Shown here: positions 23,002 through 32,132 of the stretch, one piece after another
How the letters are laid out: each line of letters begins with the position of its first letter
How positions within the stretch are numbered: position 1 is the stretch's first letter
Source of the DNA: Streptomyces griseomycini
GTDB lineage: Bacteria > Actinomycetota > Actinomycetes > Streptomycetales > Streptomycetaceae
NCBI RefSeq assembly: GCF_014203535.1
Contig: NZ_JACHJI010000028.1
Coordinates: forward strand, 1 to 39,077
Direction: 5' to 3'
Length of the DNA: 39,077 nucleotides
Position numbers and translations under genes: made by a program
The notes under the pieces: generated by a model
What the model saw: the letters and a program-made list of their open reading frames with translations, nothing else
Database searches by the model: none
Told to the model about the DNA's origin: nothing

Positions 23002-24057
23002 TTACCGGGTCTCACCGAGCCTGACCAGCATCTTGCCCGTGTTGGCGCCGCGCAGCACGCCCAGGAACGCGTCGGGCGCCCGCTCGATGCCCTCGACGAC
23101 GGTCGTCTCGGTGCGCAGGGTGCCGTCGGCGAGCCAGGGCACGGCCTTGGTGATCCACTCGGGGAACAGGTCCAGGTGGCGGCTGATCACCATCCCGCGG
23201 AGCGTGACCTCCTTGGCGGCCGCCTCGAAGAGGTTGTGGGGGCCGGGGACCGGTTCCGTGGCGTTGTACGTGCTGATCGCGCCGACCATCGCGATCCTGC
23301 CGTCCTCGCGCATCGCGCCGATGGCCGCCTCGAGGTGGTCGCCGGCCACCGAGTCCAGGTAGACGTCGATGCCCCCGGGGGCGGCCCGGTCGAGCTGTTC
23401 GGCCAGGCGGCCCCGGCGGTGGTCGACGGCCGCGTCGAAACCGAAGGCGTCGATGAGCTTCTCGGTCTTGAGCGGGCCGCCCGCCGAGCCGATCACCCGG
23501 GACGCGCCCAGCTTCCGGGCCAGTTGCCCGGCCACGCTGCCGACCGCGCCGGCCGCGGCGGAGACGAATACGACGTCGCCGGGGCGGACGGGGGCGGTGC
23601 GGGTCAGGGCGACGTAGGCGCTCAGGCCCGTGGTGCCGAGCGGGCCGAGGTACGCCTCCGGCGGGGCGAGGGAGGTGTCGACCACCGTCGCCGCCCCGGC
23701 GTCCAGCACCGCGTACTCGCGCCAGCCCAGGAAGTGCGAGACCGTCGCGCCGACCGGCACCGACGCGGCACGGGAGGCGATCACCTCGCCGATCGCGGCG
23801 CCCTCCAGGGGCGCGCCGATCTCGAAGGGCGCGATGAACGAGTGTCCTTCGTTCATCCGGCCGCGCATGTACGGGTCCACGGACATCCAGGTGTTGCGGA
23901 CCAGGATCTCGCCCTCGCCGGGCTCGGGGACCCCGGTGGTGGCCAGCACGAAGTTCCCCGGCGCCGGTTCGCCCACGGGGCGGGCGGCGAGGCGGATCTC
24001 GCGGGAGGTGGTCGTGGTCGTTCCGGTCGTGGTCGTCCCACGGGAAGTCGTCGTCAT
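23002..24057 (-). CDS. NADP-dependent oxidoreductase (CurA-like, MDR family)
   Basis: 351-residue zinc-independent medium-chain reductase of the CurA / leukotriene B4 12-hydroxydehydrogenase group, which reduces enone double bonds with NADPH. Motifs are VDPYMRGRMNE near residue 60, LGPLGTTGLSAYVAL, and the Rossmann motif VFVSAAAGAVGSVAGQLARKLGA. YLDSVAGDHLEAAI and a C-terminal GANTGKMLVRLGE are typical. A short Thr-rich N-terminal tail (MTTTSRGTTTTGTTTTTSRE) precedes the domain. The ATG at 24057 has no good ribosome site; a longer in-frame start at 24144 is less likely. It is divergent from the SARP-like regulator across 102 bases, so it could be a target of that regulator (inference). Confidence 0.87.
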   Translation of the reverse strand: MTTTSRGTTTTGTTTTTSREIRLAARPVGEPAPGNFVLATTGVPEPGEGEILVRNTWMSVDPYMRGRMNEGHSFIAPFEIGAPLEGAAIGEVIASRAASVPVGATVSHFLGWREYAVLDAGAATVVDTSLAPPEAYLGPLGTTGLSAYVALTRTAPVRPGDVVFVSAAAGAVGSVAGQLARKLGASRVIGSAGGPLKTEKLIDAFGFDAAVDHRRGRLAEQLDRAAPGGIDVYLDSVAGDHLEAAIGAMREDGRIAMVGAISTYNATEPVPGPHNLFEAAAKEVTLRGMVISRHLDLFPEWITKAVPWLADGTLRTETTVVEGIERAPDAFLGVLRGANTGKMLVRLGETR

Positions 24058-24148
24058 GGGAGCAGCGTGCGAGGGGGCGCGCACGAACCTCTGACGGGCC
24101 GCTGAAGGACCGCTCACGGAGCGCGCACGCGCGGCCGACGGCACGCGT

Positions 24149-24154
24149 TAGCGT
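24149..24154 (+). promoter_or_regulatory. Candidate -10 element of a leaderless promoter (SARP gene)
   Basis: TAGCGT ends five bases before the ATG at 24160, which has no ribosome binding site. The same hexamer is used in the hemB promoter candidate. Confidence 0.35.
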
Positions 24155-24159
24155 GAGGC

Positions 24160-27100
24160 ATGCGTTTCGACGTGTTGGGGCCGTTGCGGGTGCGGACCGA
24201 GGGCGGGGGGCCCGTTCCCGTCGCCGAACCCAAGGTGCGGGCACTGCTCGCCGACCTGCTGGTGCACCACGGGCGTCCGGTGCCGGTGGACCGGCTGATC
24301 GACGACCTGTGGGGCGAGGACGTACCGGGGAACCCCGCCAACAGCCTGCAGACCAAGGTGTCCCAGTTGCGCCGTGCGTTCGAGCGGGCCGAGGACGGTG
24401 GCCGCGCACTGGTGGAGTACGGCCCGGCGGGCTACGCGCTGCGGGTGCCGGAGGACGCGGTGGACTCCGGGCGTTTCGCGCGGCTGACGGCCCGGGCGCG
24501 GCGGGAGGGCGACCCCCGGACGAGGGCGTCGCTGCTGTCGGAGGCGCTGGGGCTGTGGCGGGGCGCGGCGTTCGCCGACTTCCGGGACGCCGTCTTCGTC
24601 CAGGCCGCCGTCGCCGGACTGGACGAACAGCGGCTCACCGCACAGGAGGACCTCGCCGAGCTCCGGCTGGAACTCGGTGAACACCACGTGGTAGCCGATG
24701 AGTTGGGCCCGCTGGTCGCGGAACACCCGCTGCGGCAGCGGCTGCGCGGCGTCCACATGCGGGCGCTCCACCGGGCCGGACGGCAGAGCGAGGCCCTGGA
24801 GGCCTACCAGGACGTGCGGCGGCGGCTCGCCGAGGAGCTGGGCATCGACCCCGCACCCGAACTCGCCTCGCTCCACCGGGCGATGCTCCGGCAGGACCCG
24901 GGACTCGGGCCCGGCCCGGCGCCCGCCACCGCGGCCCGGCCGCGCACGAACCTGCCCGCGCCGGTGAGTTCGCTGGTGGGCCGGCGGGACGCGGTCGACC
25001 GGGTGTGCGAACTCGTCGGCGCGCACCGGCTGGTCACGCTCACCGGACCCGGTGGCGTCGGCAAGACCCGGCTGGCGCTGGAGGCGGCGGCCCGCCTGGC
25101 GGACGGCGACGCGTACGCCGACGGGGTCTGGCTCGTCGAACTCGCCGGAGCCGGCGGCGAGGTGGCCGAGACCGTCGCGGCCGTGCTCGACGTGCGCGAC
25201 GACGCCGCGCCGGGGACGTCCGGCGGTGACGCGGGCGCGGGCGCGGGTGACGGCGCGGGCGACGGCACGTGCGGTGACAGGTGCGGCGACCCCGTGCCGG
25301 ACCGGCTGGTCGAAGCGCTCAGGGCGCGTCGGCTGCTCCTCGTCCTCGACAACTGCGAACACGTCGTCGGACCCGTCGCCGCGCTCGTCGGCCGGCTCCT
25401 GCGCAGCGCGCCCGGCCTGCGGGTCCTCGCCACCAGCCAGGAACCGCTGGCCGTCCCCGGCGAGGTCCTGGACGACGTCGCGCCGCTGGCGGAGGCCGAG
25501 GCCATGGAGCTGTTCGCGGCGCGGGCCGCGGCCGCGGCGCCCGGCTTCGCGCTCGGGCCCGGGAACGCCGAGGCCGTCGCCCTCATCTGCCGGCGTCTCG
25601 ACGGCATCCCCCTCGCCCTCGAACTGGCCGCGACCCGGGTCCGCGCGCTCGGTGTGCACGCGCTGGCCGCCCGCCTGCACGACCGCTTCCGGCTGCTCCA
25701 CCAGGTCCGCCGGGACGCCCCGGCACGGCAGCGCACCCTGCGCGCGATGATCGACTGGAGCTGGGAGCTGCTGTCCCCGCCGGAACGGACGGTGCTGCGG
25801 CGGCTCGCCGTGTTCGCCGGGGGGTTCGCCCTGGAGTCCGCGGAGGCGGTGTGCGCCGTGCGCGACGCGGGGGACCCGGGGGACGGCGGTGGCGACGCGG
25901 ACGTACGGGCCGAGGACGTGCTCGACGTCGTCACCCGGCTCGTCGACCGTTCCCTGATCGTCCCGGCGTACGGCGCCGACGGCTCCGGCGGCCCCGACGG
26001 TCCCCGCTACCGGCTGCTCGAATCGGTGGCCGCCTACGGTCTGGAACGGCTCGACGAGGCGGGCGAGACCAAGGACACCCTGCAACGGCACGTCCTCCAC
26101 TACACCGGTCTCGCCGAGCGGGCCGCGCCCCTGCTGCACGGGCGCGACCAGCGCCACTGGCTGCACCGCCTGGACGCCGAGACGCTGAACCTGCGCGCGG
26201 CCCTCGACCGCGCCGTGACGGCCGGGGACCGCGGGCCCGGACTGCGGCTGGTCAACGCACTGACCTGGTACTGGTACCTGCGCGGGCGTTTCGGTGAGGC
26301 GGTCAGGTCGCTGCGGCGCGCGGTGGAGTGCGCGGACCCGGGAGACGCCCCCGCGGCGGGCCGCACACCGGGCACGACGGCGGCCCGCACCGATCCCGCC
26401 CTCGCCTCCGCCCGCGTCAGACGCGCCGTGTTCGCCCTCTTCACCGGGGACGCCCCGGCCACGGACGAGTCCTTCGAGGGCGCGGACGCCTGGGGCAGGT
26501 GGCTGCTCTCCTTCGCGCGCTGCGGCTTCGGCGGACCGGCGGAGGGCGGCGGTTCCTTCGACGCGCTGACCGCCGAGTTCCGGAAGGCCGGCGACCGCTG
26601 GGGCGAGGCCGCCGCGCTCAGCACGCTCGCCACCCAGGCGCTCTACGAGGGCGACCTCGAGGCGGTCCGGCGCCACGCCGGGGCGAGCGCCGCGCTCTTC
26701 GCCGAGGTCGGCGACCTGTGGGGCCAGTTGCAGGCGTCGGAGCAACTGGGCGTCGTGGCCGAGGTCACCGGCGACTACGCGGCCGCGGCCCGGCTCCACC
26801 AGGACGGCGTGCGCGGCGCCGAGGAGCTCCAGCTGTGGTCGCACGTCTCCTTCCGGCTGGCCAGGCTCGGCCGCGTCGCGCTGCTGACCGGCGACGACGC
26901 CCGTGCCACGGAGCTGCACGAGCGGGCCCGGCGGCTCGCCGTGGAGCAGTCGCACCGGACCGCGGAGCAGTTCGCCGAGAACGGTCTGGCCCTCGGCGCC
27001 CGCCGCCGGGGCGACCTCGACGCCGCCGAGGCGCTGCTGCGGCCCTGGCTCGAGTGGAACCGGCGCTTCGGCGTGGACGCGGGCGCCGCCTTGGTCCTCG

Positions 27101-27474
27101 CGCAGCTCGGCTACGTCGCCGAGCAGCGCGGCGACGCGCGGCGCGCCGGGGAACTGCACCGGGACGGGTTCGCCGCGGCGCACCGCAGCGGGGACCCGCG
27201 GGCGGTGGCGCTCGCCCTGGAGGGACTGGCCGGCGCGCGGGCGGCGGCCGGCCGGTCCGAGGAAGCCGCCTCCCTGCTCGGTACGGCGGCCGCCGTCCGG
27301 GACGCCGTCGGAGCGCCGCTGCCCCCGGCCGAACGGGCCGACGTGGACCGTGCGGCGGGGCGCGCCCGCGAGGCCCTGGGCGAGTCCGGCTTCGCGGCGG
27401 CGTTCGCACGGGGCCGGACCCTCACCGCCGGGGAACAGGTACGGCTGCTCGACGCGGTCGCGTCGTACGAGTGA
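24160..27474 (+). CDS. Large SARP/AfsR-like regulator (BTAD, NB-ARC, TPR)
   Basis: 1104 residues. An OmpR-type winged helix (about 1-90; start MRFDVLGPLRV, then VRALLADLLVHHGRPVPVDRLIDDLWG) is followed by a bacterial transcriptional activation domain (about 95-245, ending LGIDPAPELASLHRAML). The NB-ARC ATPase has Walker A LTGPGGVGKTRLAL (about 293) and Walker B LLLVLDNCEH (about 390), with a Gly/Asp-rich low-complexity insert between them near 350-375. The rest (about 640-1100) is helical with TPR-like repeats. This is the AfsR-type architecture of activators of secondary metabolism. No biosynthetic cluster is visible in the window, so the target is unknown. A leaderless start is suggested. 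A 16-bp terminator hairpin follows. Confidence 0.92.
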   Translation: MRFDVLGPLRVRTEGGGPVPVAEPKVRALLADLLVHHGRPVPVDRLIDDLWGEDVPGNPANSLQTKVSQLRRAFERAEDGGRALVEYGPAGYALRVPEDAVDSGRFARLTARARREGDPRTRASLLSEALGLWRGAAFADFRDAVFVQAAVAGLDEQRLTAQEDLAELRLELGEHHVVADELGPLVAEHPLRQRLRGVHMRALHRAGRQSEALEAYQDVRRRLAEELGIDPAPELASLHRAMLRQDPGLGPGPAPATAARPRTNLPAPVSSLVGRRDAVDRVCELVGAHRLVTLTGPGGVGKTRLALEAAARLADGDAYADGVWLVELAGAGGEVAETVAAVLDVRDDAAPGTSGGDAGAGAGDGAGDGTCGDRCGDPVPDRLVEALRARRLLLVLDNCEHVVGPVAALVGRLLRSAPGLRVLATSQEPLAVPGEVLDDVAPLAEAEAMELFAARAAAAAPGFALGPGNAEAVALICRRLDGIPLALELAATRVRALGVHALAARLHDRFRLLHQVRRDAPARQRTLRAMIDWSWELLSPPERTVLRRLAVFAGGFALESAEAVCAVRDAGDPGDGGGDADVRAEDVLDVVTRLVDRSLIVPAYGADGSGGPDGPRYRLLESVAAYGLERLDEAGETKDTLQRHVLHYTGLAERAAPLLHGRDQRHWLHRLDAETLNLRAALDRAVTAGDRGPGLRLVNALTWYWYLRGRFGEAVRSLRRAVECADPGDAPAAGRTPGTTAARTDPALASARVRRAVFALFTGDAPATDESFEGADAWGRWLLSFARCGFGGPAEGGGSFDALTAEFRKAGDRWGEAAALSTLATQALYEGDLEAVRRHAGASAALFAEVGDLWGQLQASEQLGVVAEVTGDYAAAARLHQDGVRGAEELQLWSHVSFRLARLGRVALLTGDDARATELHERARRLAVEQSHRTAEQFAENGLALGARRRGDLDAAEALLRPWLEWNRRFGVDAGAALVLAQLGYVAEQRGDARRAGELHRDGFAAAHRSGDPRAVALALEGLAGARAAAGRSEEAASLLGTAAAVRDAVGAPLPPAERADVDRAAGRAREALGESGFAAAFARGRTLTAGEQVRLLDAVASYE

Positions 27475-27491
27475 GGCCGCAGAGGCCCACG

Positions 27492-27532
27492 GCCCGTCCC
27501 GGCCGGCGGAGGTGCGGCCGGCCGGGACGGGC
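27492..27532. terminator. Convergent terminator after the SARP gene
   Basis: A perfect 16-bp stem (GCCCGTCCCGGCCGGC and complement) with a 9-base loop lies between the stops at 27474 and 27556 of convergent genes. Confidence 0.85.
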
Positions 27533-27555
27533 GTGCGGGGGCTTCAGCGGAGCCC

Positions 27556-28332
<777 letters not shown>

Positions 28333-28425
28333 GGTGAAGCTCCTTCGGAAGTGGCTGGAGAGTGACGGCCGCTCAACCGGTCGGCGGGAGCGGCTGCTTG
28401 GATGACCACAGCGTGCGACACGCTC

Positions 28426-28514
28426 CGTCCCGGTCACCAGCGATGCCGGGACATGCGGGACAATGGAATGCCGAAGACGGCTCTGAGCTGGGGGAACGTC
28501 GTCCCGCTGGGACG
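28426..28514. promoter_or_regulatory. GGGAC repeat cluster and 15-bp inverted repeat (operator candidate)
   Basis: The divergent gap between the lipoprotein and membrane-anchored regulator genes has CGTCCC (28426-28431), a direct repeat GGGACA-TGC-GGGACA (28448-28462) and a perfect inverted repeat CGTCCC-GCT-GGGACG (28500-28514). Half-sites within the direct and the inverted repeat start nine bases apart. The inverted repeat lies 28 bases before the chosen ATG. The same arrangement, CGTCCC-GGC-GGGACG, is present at 33901-33915. Confidence 0.55.
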
Positions 28515-28542
28515 CGGTACGGGGATGCGGGGAGTGGGAGAA

Positions 28543-30174
28543 ATGGTGGCGGGGGACGATTTCGCGGGGCTGCTGAGGGAACTGAAGGAGCGCTCCGGCC
28601 TCAGTTACGGGTCCCTGGGCAAGCGGTTGCACATGAGTGCGTCGACGCTTCACCGGTACGTCAGCGGAGAGGTCGTCCCGGTGGAGTTCGCACCGGTCGA
28701 ACGCCTGGCCCGGTTGTGCCGGGCGACCCCCGAGGAGTTGCTGGAACTCCACCGCCGCTGGATCCGCGCGGACGCCCTGCGGGGCGTGAAGGAGGACAAC
28801 AGGGCGAAGGGGGAGGACCGGCCGGCGGGTCGGCCCGCACCCCGGCCGGCGGCTCCGGCGGACGAGAGCACGTCCCCGGAGCCCGAACACCCGTCCCCGG
28901 CAGCCGCAGGCGGGCCCCCGGAGGCCGGAAGCGAACCCCTCGGCACCGAGGCCGAGTCGTCCGGCACCGGGGTGAAGTCCTCTGACGCCGCAGGTGGGTC
29001 TTCCGGTGCCGGGGCCGGGTCCTCCGGTGCCGCAGGTGGATCTCCCGGTGCCGGGGTGAAGCCTTCCGGTTCCGCGGGTGGGTTTCCCGGTGCCGGGGCC
29101 GAGTCACCCGTCCCCGCGAACGAGGCAGCCGCTGTCGGGACCGGGTCGCCCGGGGACGCGGCCCCCGACTCCGGAGGGGCCGCCGAGGAGCAGGTCGTCA
29201 CCGTGGTCGGTGAGGTCCGCGGCGGTGCGCCGGTGGGTGGGCGCCGGCCGTCGCGGCGGGCCGCGCTGTACGCCGGGGCGGCCATCGCCCTCGTCACCGC
29301 CGTCGTGCTCGGCACGACCCTCCTCCCGGACGGGGACACCGGCCGGGACGGCTCCCCCGAGGCCGCCGGGGACGCCGCCTCCGTCTCGGCGACCGCGTCG
29401 CCGTCGGGGACCGCGAGGTCGGCCTCCCCGAGCGCGAGCGCGTCGGCCTCGCCGTCCGCCTCCGCCTCCGCCTCCGGTTCCGGTTCCGGGAAGGGCGAGG
29501 CGACGCCGGACGGCCCCGGGGCCGCCCGGGACGGGAAGGGCGGCGGTTCCGCCGGCCGGGACACCGCGGGACAGGGGGGCGTACCGGTCACCGTCCAGAC
29601 CACGCCGTACTACTGGGACTCCCCCTGCGAGCACAGCTTCCTGGTCGACCGCAGCCCGCAGAACGTGCCGGAGCCGCCCCCGCAGCAGGACGCGGTCGGC
29701 TGGGCCGCCGGGCTCGACGCCGTCTCCGCCGACCGGCAGACGGTCGCGCTCACCCTGCAGGGCACGGGCGAGGAGACCGTCGTCCTCCGGGACCTGCACG
29801 TGCGGGTGGTGGGCAAGGGGGCACCGCTCACCTGGAACAAGTACGCGATGGGCGTCGGCTGCGGCGGCGAGGTGAACACCAAGGCGTTCGACGTGTCGCT
29901 CGACCTCGGCAACCCCCTGGCCGAACCGGTCAACGGGCAGCGGGACTTCCCCTACTCGGTGAACGAGTCCGATCCGGAGGCCTTCTACGTCACCGCGCAC
30001 ACCGGCGGGCACGACGTCCGCTGGTACCTGGAGCTCGACTGGTCCAGCGGGTCCCGGAAGGGCACGATCCGCATCGACGACCACGGCAAGCCGTTCCGCA
30101 CCAGTGCCTCGGGGATCGACTACTACGGCTACATGCTCGGCGGCAGTTCCTGGGACCACTTCGAGGGCACCTGA
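28543..30174 (+). CDS. Membrane-anchored helix-turn-helix regulator with extracytoplasmic domain
   Basis: 543 residues from ATG 28543 (GGGGAG eight bases upstream; an in-frame ATG at 28525 is an alternative). An XRE-type helix-turn-helix covers about 5-60 (LLRELKERSGLSYGSLGKRLHMSASTLHRYVSGEVVP). A long Pro/Ala/Gly/Ser linker (about 85-225) includes a 14-residue repeat. One membrane helix lies near 240-262 (AALYAGAAIALVTAVVLGTTLL), then a Ser/Ala linker and a ~195-residue exported domain (about 349-543; TTPYYWDSPCEHSFLVD..., two Cys at about 363 and 439). DNA binding inside and an ectodomain outside suggest a one-component envelope sensor. The ligand is unknown. It is divergent from the lipoprotein gene. 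Confidence 0.85.
   Translation: MVAGDDFAGLLRELKERSGLSYGSLGKRLHMSASTLHRYVSGEVVPVEFAPVERLARLCRATPEELLELHRRWIRADALRGVKEDNRAKGEDRPAGRPAPRPAAPADESTSPEPEHPSPAAAGGPPEAGSEPLGTEAESSGTGVKSSDAAGGSSGAGAGSSGAAGGSPGAGVKPSGSAGGFPGAGAESPVPANEAAAVGTGSPGDAAPDSGGAAEEQVVTVVGEVRGGAPVGGRRPSRRAALYAGAAIALVTAVVLGTTLLPDGDTGRDGSPEAAGDAASVSATASPSGTARSASPSASASASPSASASASGSGSGKGEATPDGPGAARDGKGGGSAGRDTAGQGGVPVTVQTTPYYWDSPCEHSFLVDRSPQNVPEPPPQQDAVGWAAGLDAVSADRQTVALTLQGTGEETVVLRDLHVRVVGKGAPLTWNKYAMGVGCGGEVNTKAFDVSLDLGNPLAEPVNGQRDFPYSVNESDPEAFYVTAHTGGHDVRWYLELDWSSGSRKGTIRIDDHGKPFRTSASGIDYYGYMLGGSSWDHFEGT
28963..29109. repeat. 42-bp imperfect tandem repeat, 3.5 copies, in regulator linker
   Basis: Encodes the 14-residue units GTGVKSSDAAGGSS, GAGAGSSGAAGGSP, GAGVKPSGSAGGFP and the half unit GAGAESP. 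It lies in the cytoplasmic linker between the helix-turn-helix and the membrane helix and looks like recent in-frame expansion. Confidence 0.8.
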
Positions 30175-30237
30175 GCCGGACGCACCGCCCGGTGTCCGGA
30201 TCGCGGAAAGTCCCGTGTAGAGGGCATGCAGTTTCCC

Positions 30238-30243
30238 TAGGCT
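30238..30243 (+). promoter_or_regulatory. Candidate -10 for aminotransferase gene
   Basis: TAGGCT lies 38 bases before the start codon at 30282; its -35 is not clear. The spacing allows a normal leader with the GAAGGAG ribosome site. Confidence 0.35.
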
Positions 30244-30281
30244 GCGGGCACGCGTCGTCCCGCTGCCGAAGGAGCCGTGTC

Positions 30282-31517
30282 ATGACCGCCACCGAGCCCG
30301 CTCTCCCCGCCGCCCTCGCCGCCCCCACGCCGCCGCTCGCCGCGCGGGCGCGCAGCGTCGGCGGCTCGCCCGTGCGGGACATCCTGGCCGTCACCGCCCG
30401 CCCCGAGGTGATCAACTTCGCGGGCGGGCTGCCGGCGCCGGAGCTGTTCGACGCCGACGGCATCGCGGCGGCGTACCGGGCGGTGCTCGCCGAGGCGCCC
30501 GCGCGGGCGTTGCAGTACTCCACGACCGAGGGCGAGCCGGCGCTGCGGGCCGCGCTCGCCGAACGCACCGGCGCGCGCGGACTGCCCACCGACCCCGACG
30601 ACCTGCTCGTCACCACCGGCTCCCAGCAGGCGCTCTCCCTCCTCGCCACCGCGCTGCTCGAACCCGGCGACACGGTCCTGGTCGAAAACCCCTGCTACCT
30701 GGCGGCACTTCAGGCCTTCGGGCTCGCCGGGGCACGGGTGGTCGCCGTGCCCGGGGACGAACGCGGGCTCGACCCCGAGGCGTTGGAGGACCTGGTGGTG
30801 CGGGAGCGGCCCAAGCTGCTCTACACCGTGCCCACCTTCCAGAACCCGACCGGCCGCACCCTGCCCGCCGCGCGCCGCGCCGCCGTGGCCGGGACCGCCG
30901 CCCGGCACGGGCTGTGGATCGTCGAGGACGACCCCTACGGCGAGTTGCGCTACGAGGGCGAACGGGTGCCGTGGATCGCAGCCCACCCGGGGGCGGAGGA
31001 CCGCACGGTGCTGCTGGGCAGCTTCTCCAAGGTGATGGCGCCCGGACTGCGGCTGGGCTGGCTGCGCGCGCCCGCCGGACTGCGCCGCGCCTGCGCCGTC
31101 GCCAAGCAGGCCGCCGACCTGCACACCCCGACCGTCAACCAGCTCGCCGCGGCCCGCTACCTCGCGGACCACGACCTGGACGCCCACGTCCGGCGGGTCG
31201 CGGGCGTGTACGGCGAGCGCCGGGACGCCATGCTCGCCGGACTCGCCGCCGCGCTGCCGGACGGCTCGGCCTGGAGCCGGCCCGAGGGCGGCATGTTCCT
31301 CTGGGCCCGGCTGCCGGAGCCGTACGACACCACGGCACTGCTCCCGCGGGTGGTCCGCCGGGACGTGGCCTACGTCCCCGGCGCCCCCTTCTACGCCGCC
31401 GACCCGGACCGCTCCACCCTCCGCCTGTGCTTCGTGACGCAGACGCCGGAGGAGATCGCGGAGGGGCTGCGCAGGCTGGGGGCGGGGCTGCGCGGCGAAG
31501 GGACGCCGCGCCGGTGA
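30282..31517 (+). CDS. PLP-dependent aminotransferase (class I/II, LysN-like)
   Basis: 411-residue fold-type I PLP enzyme, similar to 2-aminoadipate (LysN-type) and MocR-tail aminotransferases, but without a GntR DNA-binding domain. Motifs are VINFAGGLPAPELFD at the N-terminus, LQYSTTEGEPALRAALAER, TTGSQQALSLLATALLEPGD, the PTFQNPTGRTL substrate motif, VEDDPYGELRY with the PLP-pyridine Asp, and GSFSKVMAPGLRLGW carrying the Schiff-base Lys. A C-terminal Arg in STLRLCFV probably binds the substrate carboxylate. It transfers amino groups between an amino acid and 2-oxoglutarate; the exact substrate is unknown. GAAGGAG seven bases before ATG 30282 fixes the start. It appears to be transcribed separately from its neighbours. 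Confidence 0.9.
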   Translation: MTATEPALPAALAAPTPPLAARARSVGGSPVRDILAVTARPEVINFAGGLPAPELFDADGIAAAYRAVLAEAPARALQYSTTEGEPALRAALAERTGARGLPTDPDDLLVTTGSQQALSLLATALLEPGDTVLVENPCYLAALQAFGLAGARVVAVPGDERGLDPEALEDLVVRERPKLLYTVPTFQNPTGRTLPAARRAAVAGTAARHGLWIVEDDPYGELRYEGERVPWIAAHPGAEDRTVLLGSFSKVMAPGLRLGWLRAPAGLRRACAVAKQAADLHTPTVNQLAAARYLADHDLDAHVRRVAGVYGERRDAMLAGLAAALPDGSAWSRPEGGMFLWARLPEPYDTTALLPRVVRRDVAYVPGAPFYAADPDRSTLRLCFVTQTPEEIAEGLRRLGAGLRGEGTPRR

Positions 31518-31590
31518 CGCGCGGGGCGGGCGCCGGCGGCACCGGACGGACCGGTGGGGATGGAGGACAGCTGTTGACCTACTGGCCCCC

Positions 31591-31596
31591 TACGGT
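31591..31596 (+). promoter_or_regulatory. Candidate -10 element of a leaderless promoter (DinB gene)
   Basis: TACGGT ends six bases before the ATG at 31603 with no ribosome site. A TTGACC at 31574-31579 lies only 11 bases upstream, too close for a normal -35. Confidence 0.4.
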
Positions 31597-31602
31597 CCTT
31601 CC

Positions 31603-32130
31603 ATGACCGCTTCCTCGCACACCTCCGCCCCGTCCCTCCCCGACGAGCACGCCGAGCTGCTGCGGGCGCTCGCCGAGCAACGGGAGCTGCTGCTGATCAC
31701 CTTGAAGGGGATCAGCGACGCGCAGGCCCGGGAGCGGACGACCGTGAGCGAGCTGACGCTCGGCGGGATCCTCCGGCACCTGGTGCAGGGAGAGGAGGCG
31801 TGGACGCGGATCATGGCCGGGGGCGACGGGGAACTGCCCGACGGGATGCTGGACATGGAGCAGTACCGGATGGGGGAACGGGACAGCCTCGCCGGGCTGC
31901 TGGAGCGGTACGCGGCGGCGGCCCGGGCGACCGAGGAGGCCGTGGGCGGCGTGGGGGACCTGGGGCGCCGGGTGCCGCTGCCGGTGACTCCGTGGTCGCC
32001 GCCGGAGCGCCAGTTCTGGTCCGTGCGGCGGATCCTGCTGCACCTCGTCCGGGAGACGGCCCAGCACGCCGGGCACGCGGACATCGTCCGGGAGGCGCTG
32101 GACGGGGCGAACACCACCGCTCAGCGCTGA
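31603..32130 (+). CDS. DinB family protein
   Basis: 175-residue four-helix-bundle protein of the DinB/YfiT-like superfamily (DUF664 type), which often binds a metal with three His and may act as a thiol-dependent transferase in actinobacteria. Likely metal residues are the His in ILRHLVQGEEAW (about 59) and the pair in ETAQHAGHADIVREAL (near 155-158). WSVRRILLHLVRE is typical. Substrate unknown. The start appears leaderless. The 3' end overlaps the convergent regulator gene by ten bases in a palindrome, and no separate terminator is visible between them. Confidence 0.87.
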   Translation: MTASSHTSAPSLPDEHAELLRALAEQRELLLITLKGISDAQARERTTVSELTLGGILRHLVQGEEAWTRIMAGGDGELPDGMLDMEQYRMGERDSLAGLLERYAAAARATEEAVGGVGDLGRRVPLPVTPWSPPERQFWSVRRILLHLVRETAQHAGHADIVREALDGANTTAQR

Positions 32131-32132
32131 GC
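32119..32132. repeat. 14-bp palindrome holding both stop codons of convergent genes
   Basis: GCTCAGCGCTGAGC is a perfect palindrome. Read on either strand in the gene frame it ends Ala-Gln-Arg-stop, so the two convergent genes share their last codons. Confidence 0.9.
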
